Source: Phaseolus vulgaris
Lineage: Eukaryota; Streptophyta; Magnoliopsida; Fabales; Fabaceae
Reading direction: 5' to 3'
DNA length: 64,000 nt
NCBI RefSeq assembly: GCF_000499845.2
Contig: NC_023754.2
Span: forward strand, 29,341,869-29,405,868
Shown here: positions 20,579-36,664 of the stretch, piece by piece
Layout: the number at the start of each line of letters is the position of its first letter
How positions within the stretch are numbered: position 1 is the stretch's first letter
Translations under genes and position numbers: made by a program
The notes under the pieces: generated by a model
The model's input: only the letters and a program-made list of their open reading frames with translations
Databases searched by the model: none
What the model was told of the DNA's origin: nothing

Positions 20579-23343
20579 TTAAAAGAAGCATGACATCACC
20601 TAGCACATTTGTATATTCCTTGAAACATAGAAGTTATACTGTAAATTTTCCTTCCTCTGATAGTTGCGGCATCTTTGAGATCTACTTTGATCTTGTTTTG
20701 GTGTAATATGCAAGAGATACAGTGAAAACCATACTCCTTAAAACTCTTCAAAGAAAACTTACTTTAACTGTTGGAGAACCTTTTACATATACTCTTCCCA
20801 TCACTGAAACTTGGACACTGTGAGAACCTGAGAGCTACTAGGCGATCAACAAAGACTTTTAGGAAAGTTGAAAACTCTTCCCGATTCCAAACAAGAACAA
20901 TAAGACTTCTCAATTTTTTCACTAGGAATGATGAAAGAAAAAAAACTGATAGCTGAGTCTGTTATTCATGTAGACTATATAGAACTGTATATTAATTCAC
21001 GTGTGATAAAATCAAATTTCCTTTAAGATTCATCTTATGTACCAAACTATGCTTGAAACAAATACGCTGTTTCTCAAAGTAAACTATAGCTATTAATCAT
21101 AATGCTTTGTATCCAACGATTCTGAGAAGCGATGTAAAGCTCAAAAACCCGGATTCTGAGAAGCGATGAAAGGCAGGTAAAACTCAAAAACCAAGAAATA
21201 AAAATATTAATAAAATACAAATTTCGAAGCAAAAGCGTTGTACTATTCTTTCTTAGCAAGATTTACGAAAAATATGATTAAAATAATGTAAATAATAATA
21301 ATAATTATTAAAATATTAATAAATATATAAAATGATAATTAAAATAAAAATATTAATAATAAATTTATGAAATAATAATTATTATTAAAAATTATAAATA
21401 ATAATTAATAATGATAAAAAATAAATAAAAAATAATAGTACAACTAAATTAATTTATAATATATTTTATAATTATTAAAAATTTACATAATATTATTAAA
21501 ATGTCAAAATTACTCTTAATTTATTTGTATCAAATATTTAATAATATTATTAATAAAAATAAATAATAATAAAATATATTTATTTATATAATAATAATAT
21601 TATTATTATTAATTATAAAAATAACTATATAAATTAATTAAATTTTTTTATTATTCATATATTTTTAAAAGTAAGGGTAAATTTATAAGGTTGTATTTTA
21701 CATATTTTAAAAAAATTAAAAAATTTCATATAACTATCACATCATTCACAAAATTCAATAAACTTTCCTCACAAATCTCTTCTAATATACCTCAATCCAA
21801 ACAACCTCACTTTCCTCCCAAATCTCTCCTAATAATAAGTTTAATTATTATTTTTTCTCTGCTGATAAAGTCCAGAAGCATTAGTAATGGGCTTCTGTTG
21901 GGCCAGTTATTCTCTTTGTAACTACCACTGTCTTAGACATAGCTTTCTTATATATACACCTACAATTTTACTATTTGAACATAGTATTCACTTTTTATTG
22001 TTACGAAATACAATTCATTTGTGTTTTTCATTCTGTTTCATCTTCTCTCTTCTCCCTCATTCCACTGGGGTTCTTCACGCTCTGTTCTTGTTCTCTTTGT
22101 TGCTTTGCCTACGCAGTTCTTGATCTATGAAACCTTGTGCTCTCTTTTCCATCTCCGATCAAGCATATTATCTACATTACCTGCCTACACAAGTTAGTGG
22201 AAAATAGAGATTGTAGATGCAGAGAAAGGCAGAGAAAGGGGATGCTGGAAAAGAAAAAAGAAGAAGAAACAAACAAGTTTTCGAGACTTGCAACATTGTA
22301 TTATTTAGGAAACAATGGACTGCTATATATTTGTTAATTGGTAGAGTTTGGTAAAATGTCTTTGCTGCTATCAACATCTTCCACCTCTTCCAGCTTTCAT
22401 TGACTAACAGTCTCTGCAGTTGCTTTCACTCTACATGCCACGTTAAAATATTGCACTATTTAGTTGTGGAGCATGATTGACTGAATAAGATGGATTTCTG
22501 GTAACGAATTTCAAACTATGTCCCATCTTTCTTTCTTGTTCTTGCTGTTGTTCCAATGCTGTCTCAACATTAAAGGTTGGTGTTGTTGAGTCTGATGACC
22601 TAATGTTGACGTTGCTCTCCAATATTTCATGCTAATTTTATATACATTATTTTACATCTTCATTTTCAAATGTGCTTTCTTTTCTAGTCATAACCACAGT
22701 TTAACTGAATATTATATGCTTGAAAATTTGTGTGTTCTTAACAGTTTTTATATTTTTATTTTCAATTTTTTTTCTCCTACTATTAAAATGTCTTTTATTA
22801 TCTTTTCCATTCATATCATTATGAAAACAACTAATATTTTGCGTTTGATTATGACTTGAGGTCAGAACATTTTGAATTAAAAAGTGTTGAATTTGAATTG
22901 CTGTGAAACTGAAACATGTCCTATAGCAAAGAACTCAGATATAACATATCACTAATGTGCTGCGATGTTCAAATCCTCGGCTCGAACTTGCATTCTGTAC
23001 ACAAGTTCATATTTTTCACTAATTTGTTTGTGATGTTAAATTGCAAATTAGTTTATGAAGAAAGACTTTAAAAATTCAATAACATAGGATTGTGACACTT
23101 TTGAAAACATAAGATCGCACTAGACGTTACATAGTTGCATGTTGGTTTAGAAAAACAAAACATTTCATGTAATCTTTCAAAAAGAAAACAGGACCCTCAA
23201 GGTACACCTGCTCCCAATTATAGAATTCTTTTGCTTAATTTAACGAACCCATTAAATTCACAGAGGGGTCTAGATAAGAAGTTTATTGGGAACAGTGAGA
23301 TTAAAGAACCAAAGTTTTCTTTTATAAGTAGTAACGTGAAAGG
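20579..23343. other. Intergenic spacer with repeats
   Basis: About 2.8 kb between two kinases. It holds a local duplication (GATTCTGAGAAGCGATG at 21118-21134 and 21152-21168, each followed by CTCAAAAACC). Then comes an extreme AATAAT/TTATTA low-complexity block at 21260-21660. A truncated MITE end at about 21690-21835 shares an exact 21-base match (21790-21810 with 36277-36297) with the MITE near 36 kb. A segment at 21890-22130, starting TGTTGGGCC and containing TATATATACACC and CT-rich text, looks like an LTR or an old promoter, but I could not decide which. No coding gene. Confidence 0.5.
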
Positions 23344-26933
<3,590 letters not shown>

Positions 26934-28794
26934 TTCCTTAGTAACAACACTGTGCAAGTTAAACATGCATGAAGTTTTCTTTCTGATTCAAAATTAAGCA
27001 GATAATGGGAATCATCATGCTTACACTTCTGAAAGTTCTTATTCCTTTAATCACTCCGGCTTAATTGAATCACTGGGATGCCAACATTGTTATCATTAAG
27101 TAATATATAATATAATTAAAAATATTTGTTCAACTTAAGGTTATTGAATAATGACAAATATTTGTTCAACTTAAGGTTATTGATTAATTTGTAGAGGTGA
27201 GATAATTATGAATATTTCGGAAATTTCACTTCATTCCGTTTCGTTATGGGCTATTATCATGATTTGGCCTGAATTGGAACACGTCCCATCTAAGGCCTGC
27301 ACAATACAATACTGTTATATTATTAAAATCGGTTGTTAAAAGGGAGTATTCATATTAGGAATGTTAATTTTTTTTTGTTTAATTAATTTACCGATTAGGT
27401 CATAAAATTGGTAGTGTCCATCTAGTACATGAATGGTGATACATTAATACCACTTAAAATCAAAATACATTTATTTAATATCACTAAAAGACAAAAACAT
27501 TCATTTACTTTTAATATAAAATCATAATATATATTATTATCCTATTAAAATTAGTTATTAGGTGAGAGTATTTTTTTTAAGAGGGTCAAAGTAATATTTT
27601 CCATCAGGTACATGTATATTAATTATTTACGTTGGAATCTTAACTAAGGATGAAAAAATGAGCTCGGTCCATAAATTTGAGGACTTAAACATACTTAATC
27701 TATAAGCTCACCACTGACTAGCTCATTTCTAAATGATTTTTTTACCTTACTTATTGTAGTTTATTTCTATTTATTAGTTACAATGCTTCAGATTTTGGGT
27801 AATTATAAATCCATGGAATCAACTCTTTTTTTTTTGGCCTTCAAGCAAACCCACCTTGGATTAGTGGGTTACAAAGTGAATTTGTATCATCAAAACGAAT
27901 GTGTGGTTCAAATAGAAGTTTATTTAATTGGTGGGTGAGGCTTGGTTAACGACATATAAAAATAAAAAGCTAAGTAACTTGTCTTTTGAAATGAGCATGA
28001 ACTCATATTGCACTTTAAGATGAATTAACATGTTGTTAACCTGGGATCATTAGACAAAAATAAATAAATGATGAAGTTATTGAGACTAAGATTCCCTTTT
28101 GAGTGTTAATTAAGTTTGTGCATAAACTAATTGAGAAATGAAGAGAGAAAAAACCTCTAATAAGCCTTTTAATTATAAAAATTTAAAAGCTGAACTTGAC
28201 GGGACTTATCTAACTAACATGACTCGTGGATTATAGAAATGAAAATTAGATGGATTACCCATAAAGTTTAAAAGCCAAATTATTATTGTATCCATAAACA
28301 GCCGAATTATACGAGTGAAATTGGAGGATTTGAAATCATTGCCATTCAAAATAGTTTTAAAAAAATAGAGAAGAAGTTTTCTTGGCACATCGAAGTCATA
28401 GAAGTATGTTACAATAATGTCTAATAATAAGAAATTAGAAATCATGAGTGAACAAGGACGTCATTTCAACTACTCCACGTTCGTGCTATGTTTGAGTTTG
28501 ACCCACCAATCATGCATCACCCACCATGTCTTGGATTAATTAAAAGATGTAACGTATAATAAAATATAAAATAATTGACCAAAGACAATAATGATCCAAT
28601 AAATAAGTTGTTGTACAGTTAATTAATTAACTACTGAGTTGAATAATTCGTTTGTATGATGTGGATCAGAGTTCTTCGTTTCTTGCTGAAACATTTATTT
28701 CCCTTTCTCTTGTTTTCTGTATTGAACTTTTCTTAAACGTACGCCATTCCAACAACAACAACAACCATAATAATAATACTGTAATAAGTTACAG
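26934..28794. other. Intergenic spacer
   Basis: About 1.9 kb without a gene. A 28-base direct duplication (27120-27147 and 27156-27183, core TTGTTCAACTTAAGG) lies near the start. Islands at 27230-27310 and 27640-27960 with more balanced composition look like old repeat remnants I cannot name. The last 150 bases, rich in AAC triplets, lead into the FQR1 promoter. Confidence 0.5.
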
Positions 28795-28800
28795 TATAAG
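28795..28800 (+). promoter_or_regulatory. Candidate TATA box, first FQR1-like gene
   Basis: TATAAG lies 83 bases before the ATG. It sits in a block (TATAAGA.TAGGTAC, then TCATTCAC.AACAC and TGGTTTCCA) that is repeated with nearly the same spacing upstream of the paralogue at 33197. Conservation between tandem copies in otherwise unlike spacer supports a real core promoter and leader. Confidence 0.55.
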
Positions 28801-28877
28801 ACTAGGTACGTAGTTAAGGTTTCATTCACCAACACCTTCTGGTTTCCATAGAGACAAGACATTAGCAGTTACTACCA

Positions 28878-31013
28878 ATGGCTACCAAGGTTTATATTAT
28901 GTAAGACATTCTAACTCTCTTCTTTTTTGTCCTACTTTGATGGTTAAGTTGTGACCAATACTCCATTTTCATTGGCTTAGATTCTTGATTTTGTTCTTGT
29001 TAATCACTTCATAATCCATGAATTCTGGGTCTGCTTTATTTTTTCCATACAGAATTAATGATTGATGGTATGGTTTTACTTTCTTTTTCCACATTGTTGA
29101 TTTCTTTATCTTGTTTTCCAGTTGTGGAGTTAATCTCTTATAAGCTTCTCTTCCCAGTTCTTTGTCAGAGTATTAGATTTAGTATTTGTTTAGATTGATG
29201 AATTGGGAAGGTGTGGTGAGTGAGTCTTCAGTAGTAGTAGCTGCTGTAAGTTCTAGACTTTTCAACAGTTTATGTCTTACTTGTGAAGAATTTTCACCAC
29301 TGAACCTAAATTCAATCTATGAATCTTTACCTCGTCATCTCCTTACGGTATTTGAAGCAATCAAGGTTTTTGTATTGATGTAGAACAGCTCCCTAATATC
29401 TGATGCTGTTTTTGCCGTTCTTGAAATTTTGGGAATTCTGATGTTTCTTACCAGAGCAGTATTGGAAAGTGTTTCTCCTTTGAAAGCTGTTTGAGGGTGG
29501 GAAGGAATTAATAGCTTTTCAATCCTTACAATTGCAGCCAAGGAGGAAAAAAACTTTTGCTTAGATCTGTTTTCATTTCTTTGTCCTGTTCTCCTATTTC
29601 AGCTTTTGAAAGAAATAAAGACAGGATTTTGGGAGTAGACAGGGAATGTTTAAATTCTTGAACTGTATTTCATATAAATTGATTTAACGTCTCCTTTTTA
29701 ATCATAACTTCAAAAACAAAAGAACAAAGATTCAGAATCTTGACTCTGAAATTTGGGGAGAAGAGGGGTTTCACAATGGCAATTGGTGAATTCCAGTTTC
29801 CATTATCTCAAAAATGACTAAGCTGTAAAGTGCAGTAGTCATTTCTTGAAAGAACTGTTGTCTGGTAGAGAGTTTCTAAACTAACTCCATCAGTTTCTAA
29901 TAAATTTTTATTATCATAAGACCAATAATAGTGTACCTATCTGTTGTAGAAGTTGTAGTTATTATATAATTTATTTCTCTATCCCTAATCTGATTGAAAT
30001 TTGCCTTGCATGTTTAGTTATTATTCTACTTATGGACATGTTGAGAAGCTAGCTAGAGAGATAGAAAAAGGGGCTGCTTCTGTGGAGGGAATAGAAGCAA
30101 AACTGTGGCAGGTTTGTAAACCTTATTTCATTTTCATTCATCCATAAAGTGCTCACTTATGACACCTCTTTTAACAGCTCATAATGTCATTACGTGATGA
30201 TATGAAAGAAACTTCTAATTTGGTAACAACCTTTTTCAATCTTGAAACGATTGAGGCCATGTCAGCAGAGTGTTCAAATATTTATGGCAATATCTTTAAA
30301 ATGATCTGGCCATGTTACACTGTTCATGTAATTCGGAAGAAAGAAGGAATTTCCCTTATTCACTTTCATTCTTTGTATCTAAACATACAGGTACCTGAAA
30401 CATTGCCTGAAGAAGTACTTCAGAAGTTGGGAGCACCACCAAAGAGTGATGTTCCTGTCATTACTCCCCATGAGCTTCCTGAGGCTGATGGCTTTTTGTT
30501 TGGTTTTCCTACAAGATTTGGATCTATGGCTGCTCAATTTAAAGCATTTTTTGATGCAACTGGAGGCCTATGGCGTTCACAATCACTATCAGGAAAGCCT
30601 GCAGGCTTCTTCTATAGCACTGCTTCTCAAGGAGGTGGTCAAGAAACTACCCCGTGAGTCACTGAATTCTTCTTTAATTCCCTTGTTTCTGTTTCTGTTT
30701 CTGTTTCTATCAGTGCTAATATGCAGCTGAGAAAAGCAATAGAAAAGTTAGTGACAGTTTGCTTTTTGATTGTGCAAACAGGTTGACATCTATTACTCAA
30801 CTTGTTCACCATGGAATGATTTATGTGCCCATTGGATACACATTTGGCGCTGGCATGTTTGAGTTGGAGAACTTGAAAGGTGGCTCCCCATATGGTGCAG
30901 GAACTTATGCTGGGGATGGCTCAAGGCAGCCTAGTGAGTTAGAATTGGCTCAAGCTTTTCATCAGGGAAAGTACTTTGCAGGCATTGCCAAGAAGCTCAA
31001 GGGATCTCAATGA
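28878..31013 (+). CDS. FQR1-like: NAD(P)H:quinone oxidoreductase, FQR1/WrbA type (copy 1)
   Basis: Four exons: 28878-28900 (only 23 coding bases), 30018-30111, 30391-30653, 30782-31013. They join to 203 residues, against 204 for Arabidopsis FQR1. The product is a flavodoxin-fold, FMN-binding enzyme that reduces quinones by two electrons with NAD(P)H, avoiding semiquinone radicals; family members are cytosolic or membrane-associated. FMN-loop residues are visible: [12 protein letters not shown] (9-20), [14 protein letters not shown] (79-92), GGLW (97-100), GGGQETT (120-126) and QLVHHGM (133-139). The N-terminus MATKVYI is spelled across intron 1 (1,117 bases), which is why the start is easily missed. 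It is the first of two tandem copies. FQR1 in Arabidopsis is auxin-inducible; nothing in this sequence tests that. All introns are GT-AG and the gene looks intact. Confidence 0.95.
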
Positions 31014-33115
31014 GTTTTATCCTCCATACATACTCTGCATCCATTACCGTTTTGTCAAATAAAGAAATATGTTTCAAATACAAGTGTGAGAATAAATCAT
31101 TACTTCATGTTCAAACGTTGTTATGTTGTTCCATTCAAGGATATTGACGATCTCAAACCTAGAACATTCAGTTGAGGTTGCTTAAATTTTAAGATAGTCT
31201 CTGAGTTTCATGGTCTTCAAAGAAAAGAGGAGCTCTACCACTCCGATCCGATGTTCAAGTTAGTAAAAACATAAAATATAATGAGTACAAAGTAAAATAT
31301 GAGTTAAAAGTACTTCCTGTATTATTGTGTCATTTGAGTTGTTTTCTTTCTCTTATATAGGATAGTGATCTCCCTATTTTCCTTGTATTTAGTAATTTTA
31401 TTAGCTTAATACAGTGTTTGTTTATTGTACATTTATGCATTATGGTTATATAACTCTTTTTGTCTAGTTTTAATGTTACGTTTATCAAATTGTTCAAATA
31501 ATAAAGTAAGGTGTATTCATACAAATGGGGCAAATGAAGGTATGATTTTCATATGACAATTTGAATAATAAAATAATTAAATATAAAAAACAATTGCATA
31601 AAAGTAAGAGATTTCATATTTGGGATTTACCTTCATTGAATTTCCTAAAATATAATACTTAATTTTTCATCCAATCAAAATCTATTTATTATCAACCCCA
31701 AACAAATATTTTAACCTCAGTTTCTTGAATGAAAGAACTTAAGTTTCTTGATTATTATAATCAATTCTTTAAATTAGTACAACCAAAAATATTTGTTTTA
31801 AGAAAAGTTTTTCATAGTATCTAATTTTTTCCTATTTAAAAATATAAAAAGTGTGGAATGTTATACTCAGAATTCAATCAGTTTTTTCAATTATAATTGA
31901 ATGATTTAACCAAAAATAAATAATAAACATTAAATAGAAGATAAATCATAACAATCCTTAATTCAACAATAAAATTCATAATTTAATACTTCTTCAAACT
32001 GTATATACATGATTCGCTCTCACAACATAAATATTAGACAAACATGTATATGACCATACATGTTCATGAAACGTATAGTATTTTACCATCATGGTTTTGT
32101 CCTTCTTTAGTTTGTAGTTTTTTTTCTCTTTGAACTGTTAAATAAAAACAATTAAGGCCGTGAATTGTATTTTTTTAATAAATGGTGATAAAATTCGATT
32201 TAAATACATACTAAAATTTAATGTTCTGTAGTTAATTAATTAACAGCAGTGTGTTGCATGGTGAGTAGATATTTCATTTCAAAATTTAAATATTTTATAA
32301 AAATGAAAAGTGAAAGAAAGGATAGAAGCATGGGGAATAGGACAGTGATTAAAGACAGAAAAATATTTGATAAAGGTGCAACAATAATAAGTGACTATAA
32401 AAAAAATTGTTAAGTAATAATGCCTCTTAGCCACCATCACCTTATTGGACTATTCAAAAGATGAAACTAATAATAATAATAATAGAAATTGACAAAAGAC
32501 AATAATTATCAAATAAATTATTGCATGATAACTAAGTTAAAAACGTGGTTACTATGCATTGGACAAGAATTAATGAACATTTTTTTTTTCAGTTCTTTAG
32601 TTTTTTCAGAATAAGTTATGAGAGAGGCCAGCATAAGGCTGCTAATAATATTTACTTTTAAAAATTATTTAGTAATTAATACTATTTATATAGCAAACAT
32701 CCAAAAACAAGGCGGCTTAAACATTATATTTAAATTAATAATAAAAATTTAGTATTAATATAAACGTAGTTTTTATTATTAATTGAAAAGTGTCTTCATA
32801 ATTAAAGTGTATTTTTTTCCTAGCAAATAAAATTCGAACCCTACTAGAAAAAAAAATATTATTTTTCTAGGATTTCTAATTTTTCTGTTATTTTTTTCGC
32901 TTAAAAATCAGTCGTTAATTTCAGTTAAATGTGTTGTTTTCTAATATATTAATTCTCTCCAGAATTAGCTCAGAAAACTCAAAAGAAAATATTCAATAAA
33001 ATTATTATTATTATTATTATTATAATGAAATATTATTTTTTAATATTGTTATCAATTTCAAGAAGATTTCAGTTGGAATCTCATTTTAAACTTAAAATAT
33101 AGTGGGTGGTGACAC
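31014..33115. other. Spacer between the two FQR1-like genes
   Basis: About 2.1 kb. FQR1 3' UTR first, then AT-rich DNA with short (TAA)n at about 32468-32482 and (ATT)n at about 33001-33022. No gene and no clear mobile element. Confidence 0.55.
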
Positions 33116-33121
33116 TATAAG
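33116..33121 (+). promoter_or_regulatory. Candidate TATA box, second FQR1-like gene
   Basis: TATAAG lies 81 bases before the ATG at 33197, inside the leader block also found before copy 1 (see 28795-28800). Confidence 0.55.
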
Positions 33122-33196
33122 AATAGGTACTTGTGAAGGTGTTATCATTCACTAACACATTTTGGTTTCCAAGGATAGCTATACAAATTACAAGCA

Positions 33197-33419
33197 ATGG
33201 TTACCAAGGTTTACGTTGTGTAAGAAATTCTCTTTCTTGTCACTTTTATGGTTAAGTCTTCAACAACATTCCATTTTCATTGAATTATAAGCTTTCTTTT
33301 CGTTATTAATCACTTTCCCACAACTTAAGTAGAGAGAATGAATCCTTTTTATTCAGATTGTAACAAATAGATTAAAATCGATCAACTAATCTAATTAAGA
33401 TCTTTTAAGTTATTAAAAT

Positions 33420-33512
<93 letters not shown>

Positions 33513-34780
33513 TATTTTAGTATGAATATCCATTCATAAGTTTGTTTGTTTTTTTTTAAATAATTCTTAGCATCATGTTGAAATATTCTATCTCATATTC
33601 ATGACAGTCTTAATATATCACCTCCAGTATAATTGTGACAAGTGAGAATTCAGAATATTTATTACGGCTATTAAGGCATTATAAATATTTTTCAGTCAAA
33701 ATTTTGCATCCATTAATCTCTCTTTGAGAATACCAAAATATCATAATACCAAGTGTAATCGTTAATCTGCTGTAATTTGCATGGCATGTTTAGTTACTAT
33801 TCTACGCATGGACATGTTGAGAAGCTTGCTAAAGAGATAGAAAAAGGAGCTGCTTCCGTGGAAGGAGTAGAAGCAAAACTGTGGCAGGTTTGTAATCCAT
33901 TTTCATTTTGCATTAAAAATCTGCATCATGTACTCAGAGAACAAAAAACCAATGTATCTATGCTCAGTTGTTAATTCCTCTTTTATCAGTACACACTGTC
34001 ATCATTTGATAAAATAAGCTGAAACTTTCCAATTTGAAAGAAACCTAGGTGTGTGGATCTTTTCTGATATAAACAAAGAAAGCAAGAGTGCTAAAAACTG
34101 TCATCATTTAACTTTGTTGTGTGCTTCTCTTCTAAAACTAGAAGAAATGGGAAAATTTGTTTCTGCACTTATATTGGTGTTTTTATATATAGGTGCCTGA
34201 AACACTGTCTGAAGAAGTTCTTAGGAAGATAGGATCCCCACCAAAGAGTGATGTTCCTATTATTAAACCCCGCGAGCTTGTTGAGGCTGATGGGTTTTTG
34301 TTTGGTTTTCCCACAACATATGGAGCTATGGCTGCTCAATTTAAAACGTTTTTTGATGCCACTGTGAGCCTATGGCGCACACAGGCACTAACAGGAAAGC
34401 CTGCAGGCTTCTTCTTCAGCAGCAGTTCTCAAGGAGGTGGACAAGAAACCACTGCGTGAGTTACTGAATTTTGTATTCTTAAGTATCCCTATATATCAAT
34501 GTTTATTTGGTATATATTCACTTAGTGAGTGTTTTTTACATGCAGGTTGACATCTATTACTCAGCTTGTTCACCATGGGATGATCTTTGTGCCCGTTGGA
34601 TACACATTTGGCGATGCCATGTTTGAGATGGAGAACTTGAAAGGTGGTTCCCCATATGGTGCAGGAACTTATGCTGGGGATGATAATTCAAGGCAGCCAA
34701 GTGAGTTAGAATTGGCTCAAGCTTTTCATCAAGGAAAGTACTTTGCAGGCATTGCAAAGAAGCTTAAGGGTTCCCTTTGA
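33197..34780 (+). CDS. FQR1-like: NAD(P)H:quinone oxidoreductase, FQR1/WrbA type (copy 2)
   Basis: Four exons: 33197-33219, 33794-33887, 34193-34455, 34546-34780. They join to 204 residues. Exon phases and the lengths of exons 1-3 are identical to copy 1; exon 4 is three bases longer (GDDNSRQ instead of GDGSRQ). The fold and FMN-binding segments are kept ([26 protein letters not shown]). Two segments next to the flavin differ from copy 1: PTTYG replaces PTRFG at 79-83, and VSLW replaces GGLW at 97-100. In the families I recall, the Arg of PTR(F/Y)G and the Gly pair are strongly conserved, so flavin or substrate handling may have shifted. Intron 1 contains the (TC)n(TA)n microsatellite. Reading frame is open throughout, so it is probably functional. 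Confidence 0.94.
33423..33508. repeat. Compound microsatellite (TC)27(TA)16
   Basis: A pure TC dinucleotide run (33423-33476) passes directly into a pure TA run (33477-33508). It lies in intron 1 of the second FQR1-like gene, and perfect runs of this length are usually length-variable. Confidence 0.97.
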
Positions 34781-35692
34781 TTTTAATTTATATGTGTTTG
34801 TGTGTGTTCAGTGTTGTCCAACAAATAACATGTTATAGTCGCAAGAGAAAGATTAATATTTTTCACTTGTCACCGTGTTTGTTCTCGATATACGAATTTG
34901 GTGATTATTATTATATAGTGCTATAGAATCTCTGTTTCACTCATATTTCAATTGTTTAAAGGTCAAACTCATTCAGCATAGTCTTATCTTTTTGGCCATA
35001 GTAATACCTCTTAATACATATTATTAATACATATATATTACTGTCAGAAATCCACATTGACTAAAAATTACAAACCTCACCTCAATTTTATGTAATAATT
35101 AACAGATTTATTTTTGTATGAACTAGTCCCTTAAAGGTATTATTCCATATCAAAGTCATATGAGTAGAGAGAGAAAAACAAAATTTCAATTTCGAAGATA
35201 AAAATAAATCTTATGCGTAAAGGCATTGAACTCTAAGAAATATTATATTAAAGAAAGCAACATTACGAATAAGAAGATCCTGTTGTTTGGCAAGAATATC
35301 CTAGCCACACTGATATTTTAATTTCTTAAAAGTGAAGATTGGATTATTCTCTAATGTTTCTTCCGATTTATGCTATAACTTTATTTCCACTAAACATTGA
35401 TGACTTCAAAGCTTTGAAATGTACTTATGATGTGATGCGTGGAATAAAATAGATATAACGGGAGAAAATTGGTGTTATGATGGTGATACAAAGTATTCCG
35501 GTTAGAAATTTTTAAGTATGTTAATCATTTCATTCTCTAATACGTTTCTATTATATTCTCTAGATTGTTATATAAAATTTGGAGAAGTAATATTCAGATA
35601 ACTAAATTTAAAAAACTAAAATAAAAATATAAAAAAATAAAAAAATAAACTACTTCATCGTCTTATGTACCTTGGGGAAGTTTTGCGCACAT
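34781..35692. other. Intergenic spacer downstream of FQR1-like copy 2
   Basis: About 0.9 kb: probable 3' UTR, then AT-rich DNA. No gene, RNA gene or mobile element recognised. Confidence 0.55.
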
Positions 35693-35701
35693 TAAACTTT
35701 A

Positions 35702-36655
35702 GGGTGTGTTTGCTCCATGAGGGAGAAGGGAGGAGGAATGAGTATTTTTTGTGTTTGTTTTAAAAGTTTTGAGGGTGGAAGAGTGGATGGGAGAGATGGT
35801 GAATGTTTTTTTTTTCATTCTTCACATAATGAAGAGATTTGTGGGAATTTAGGTAGGATTATTGTATTTTACCAAATATCTTTGTGCATGTATTTTATTA
35901 CAATATACAAAATTAAATATTATATAAATTTATTTATTATTTATAATTTTTAAAATGTTTAATTATAATATTAATAACAACATATAATTATAAATAATAA
36001 TAAAAAAATTATAATATCAACAATATATATAGTTATATAAAATAATAAATATTATTTTCATGTATTTAATAAATTTATTTCAATTTAACACAAAAATATT
36101 TTCTATTATATTTTTAATTTTTTATTTAAAAATACAAATAATTATGGATATTATATATTAAAAAAACATTTAATTAATTTAAACTTACACAAAAAAAAAA
36201 TCATAATTCATTTTCAAATATTTTTTAATAACAATGATAAATTAATAAATCATCCTCACAAATTCACTCTATCATCCCTCAATCCAAACAACCTCACATA
36301 TTCTCACACATCCTCTTTAATCCTCACAAATCCCTTCCTCAATCTGAACAGAGCCTAAGGTGTTTCTCCCGGCACCCTGCACTCTATCATTTTCGGAAAA
36401 AATCATTTTTTCTTTCTGCAACACATTTTATGAATTCCATATTTATTATTCTGGAAACTAAAAAAAATATGTTATAGAAAGAATATTTTGGAATGATTTT
36501 TTGTCTTCTGGATTTTTTATTTCAGACACATTTTTTACTTACGAAACCCTTATTCTAGAAACGACTTTTTCTTACAAAACTCCTATTTTAAAATCATAAA
36601 AAATTATCAAAGATAATTACGGTATTTCAAAGAATGTAGGCAGGAAAAAATACCC
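35702..36655. mobile_element. Copy B of the TTCTTCCTGCACCC family, interrupted by a second MITE
   Basis: The whole block is flanked by the 9-base repeat TAAACTTTA (35693-35701 and 36656-36664) and has ends GGGT / ACCC. Its right part (36357-36655) aligns with copy A at 3658-4047 and with the right terminus GGCAGGAAAAAATACCC. The left part, about 35707-36356, is foreign to that family. It begins GTGTGTTTGCTCC, ends CTGAACAGAGCC, has a very AT-rich core and shares an exact 21-base match with 21790-21810. So a small Tourist- or hAT-like MITE seems to have landed a few bases inside the left end of a Mutator-like MITE. Exact inner boundaries are uncertain by a few bases. An ORF at the left end is composition only. 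Confidence 0.62.
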
Positions 36656-36664
36656 TAAACTTTA

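Noticed and set aside
22960..22990. tRNA T-loop-like text (GTTCAAATCC)
   Set aside because: No acceptor stem, D-arm or anticodon arm can be drawn around it.
30184..30390. Open frame running into FQR1 exon 3 from the left
   Set aside because: It is intron 2 read through. The spliced model with AG before 30391 gives the correct family sequence and length.
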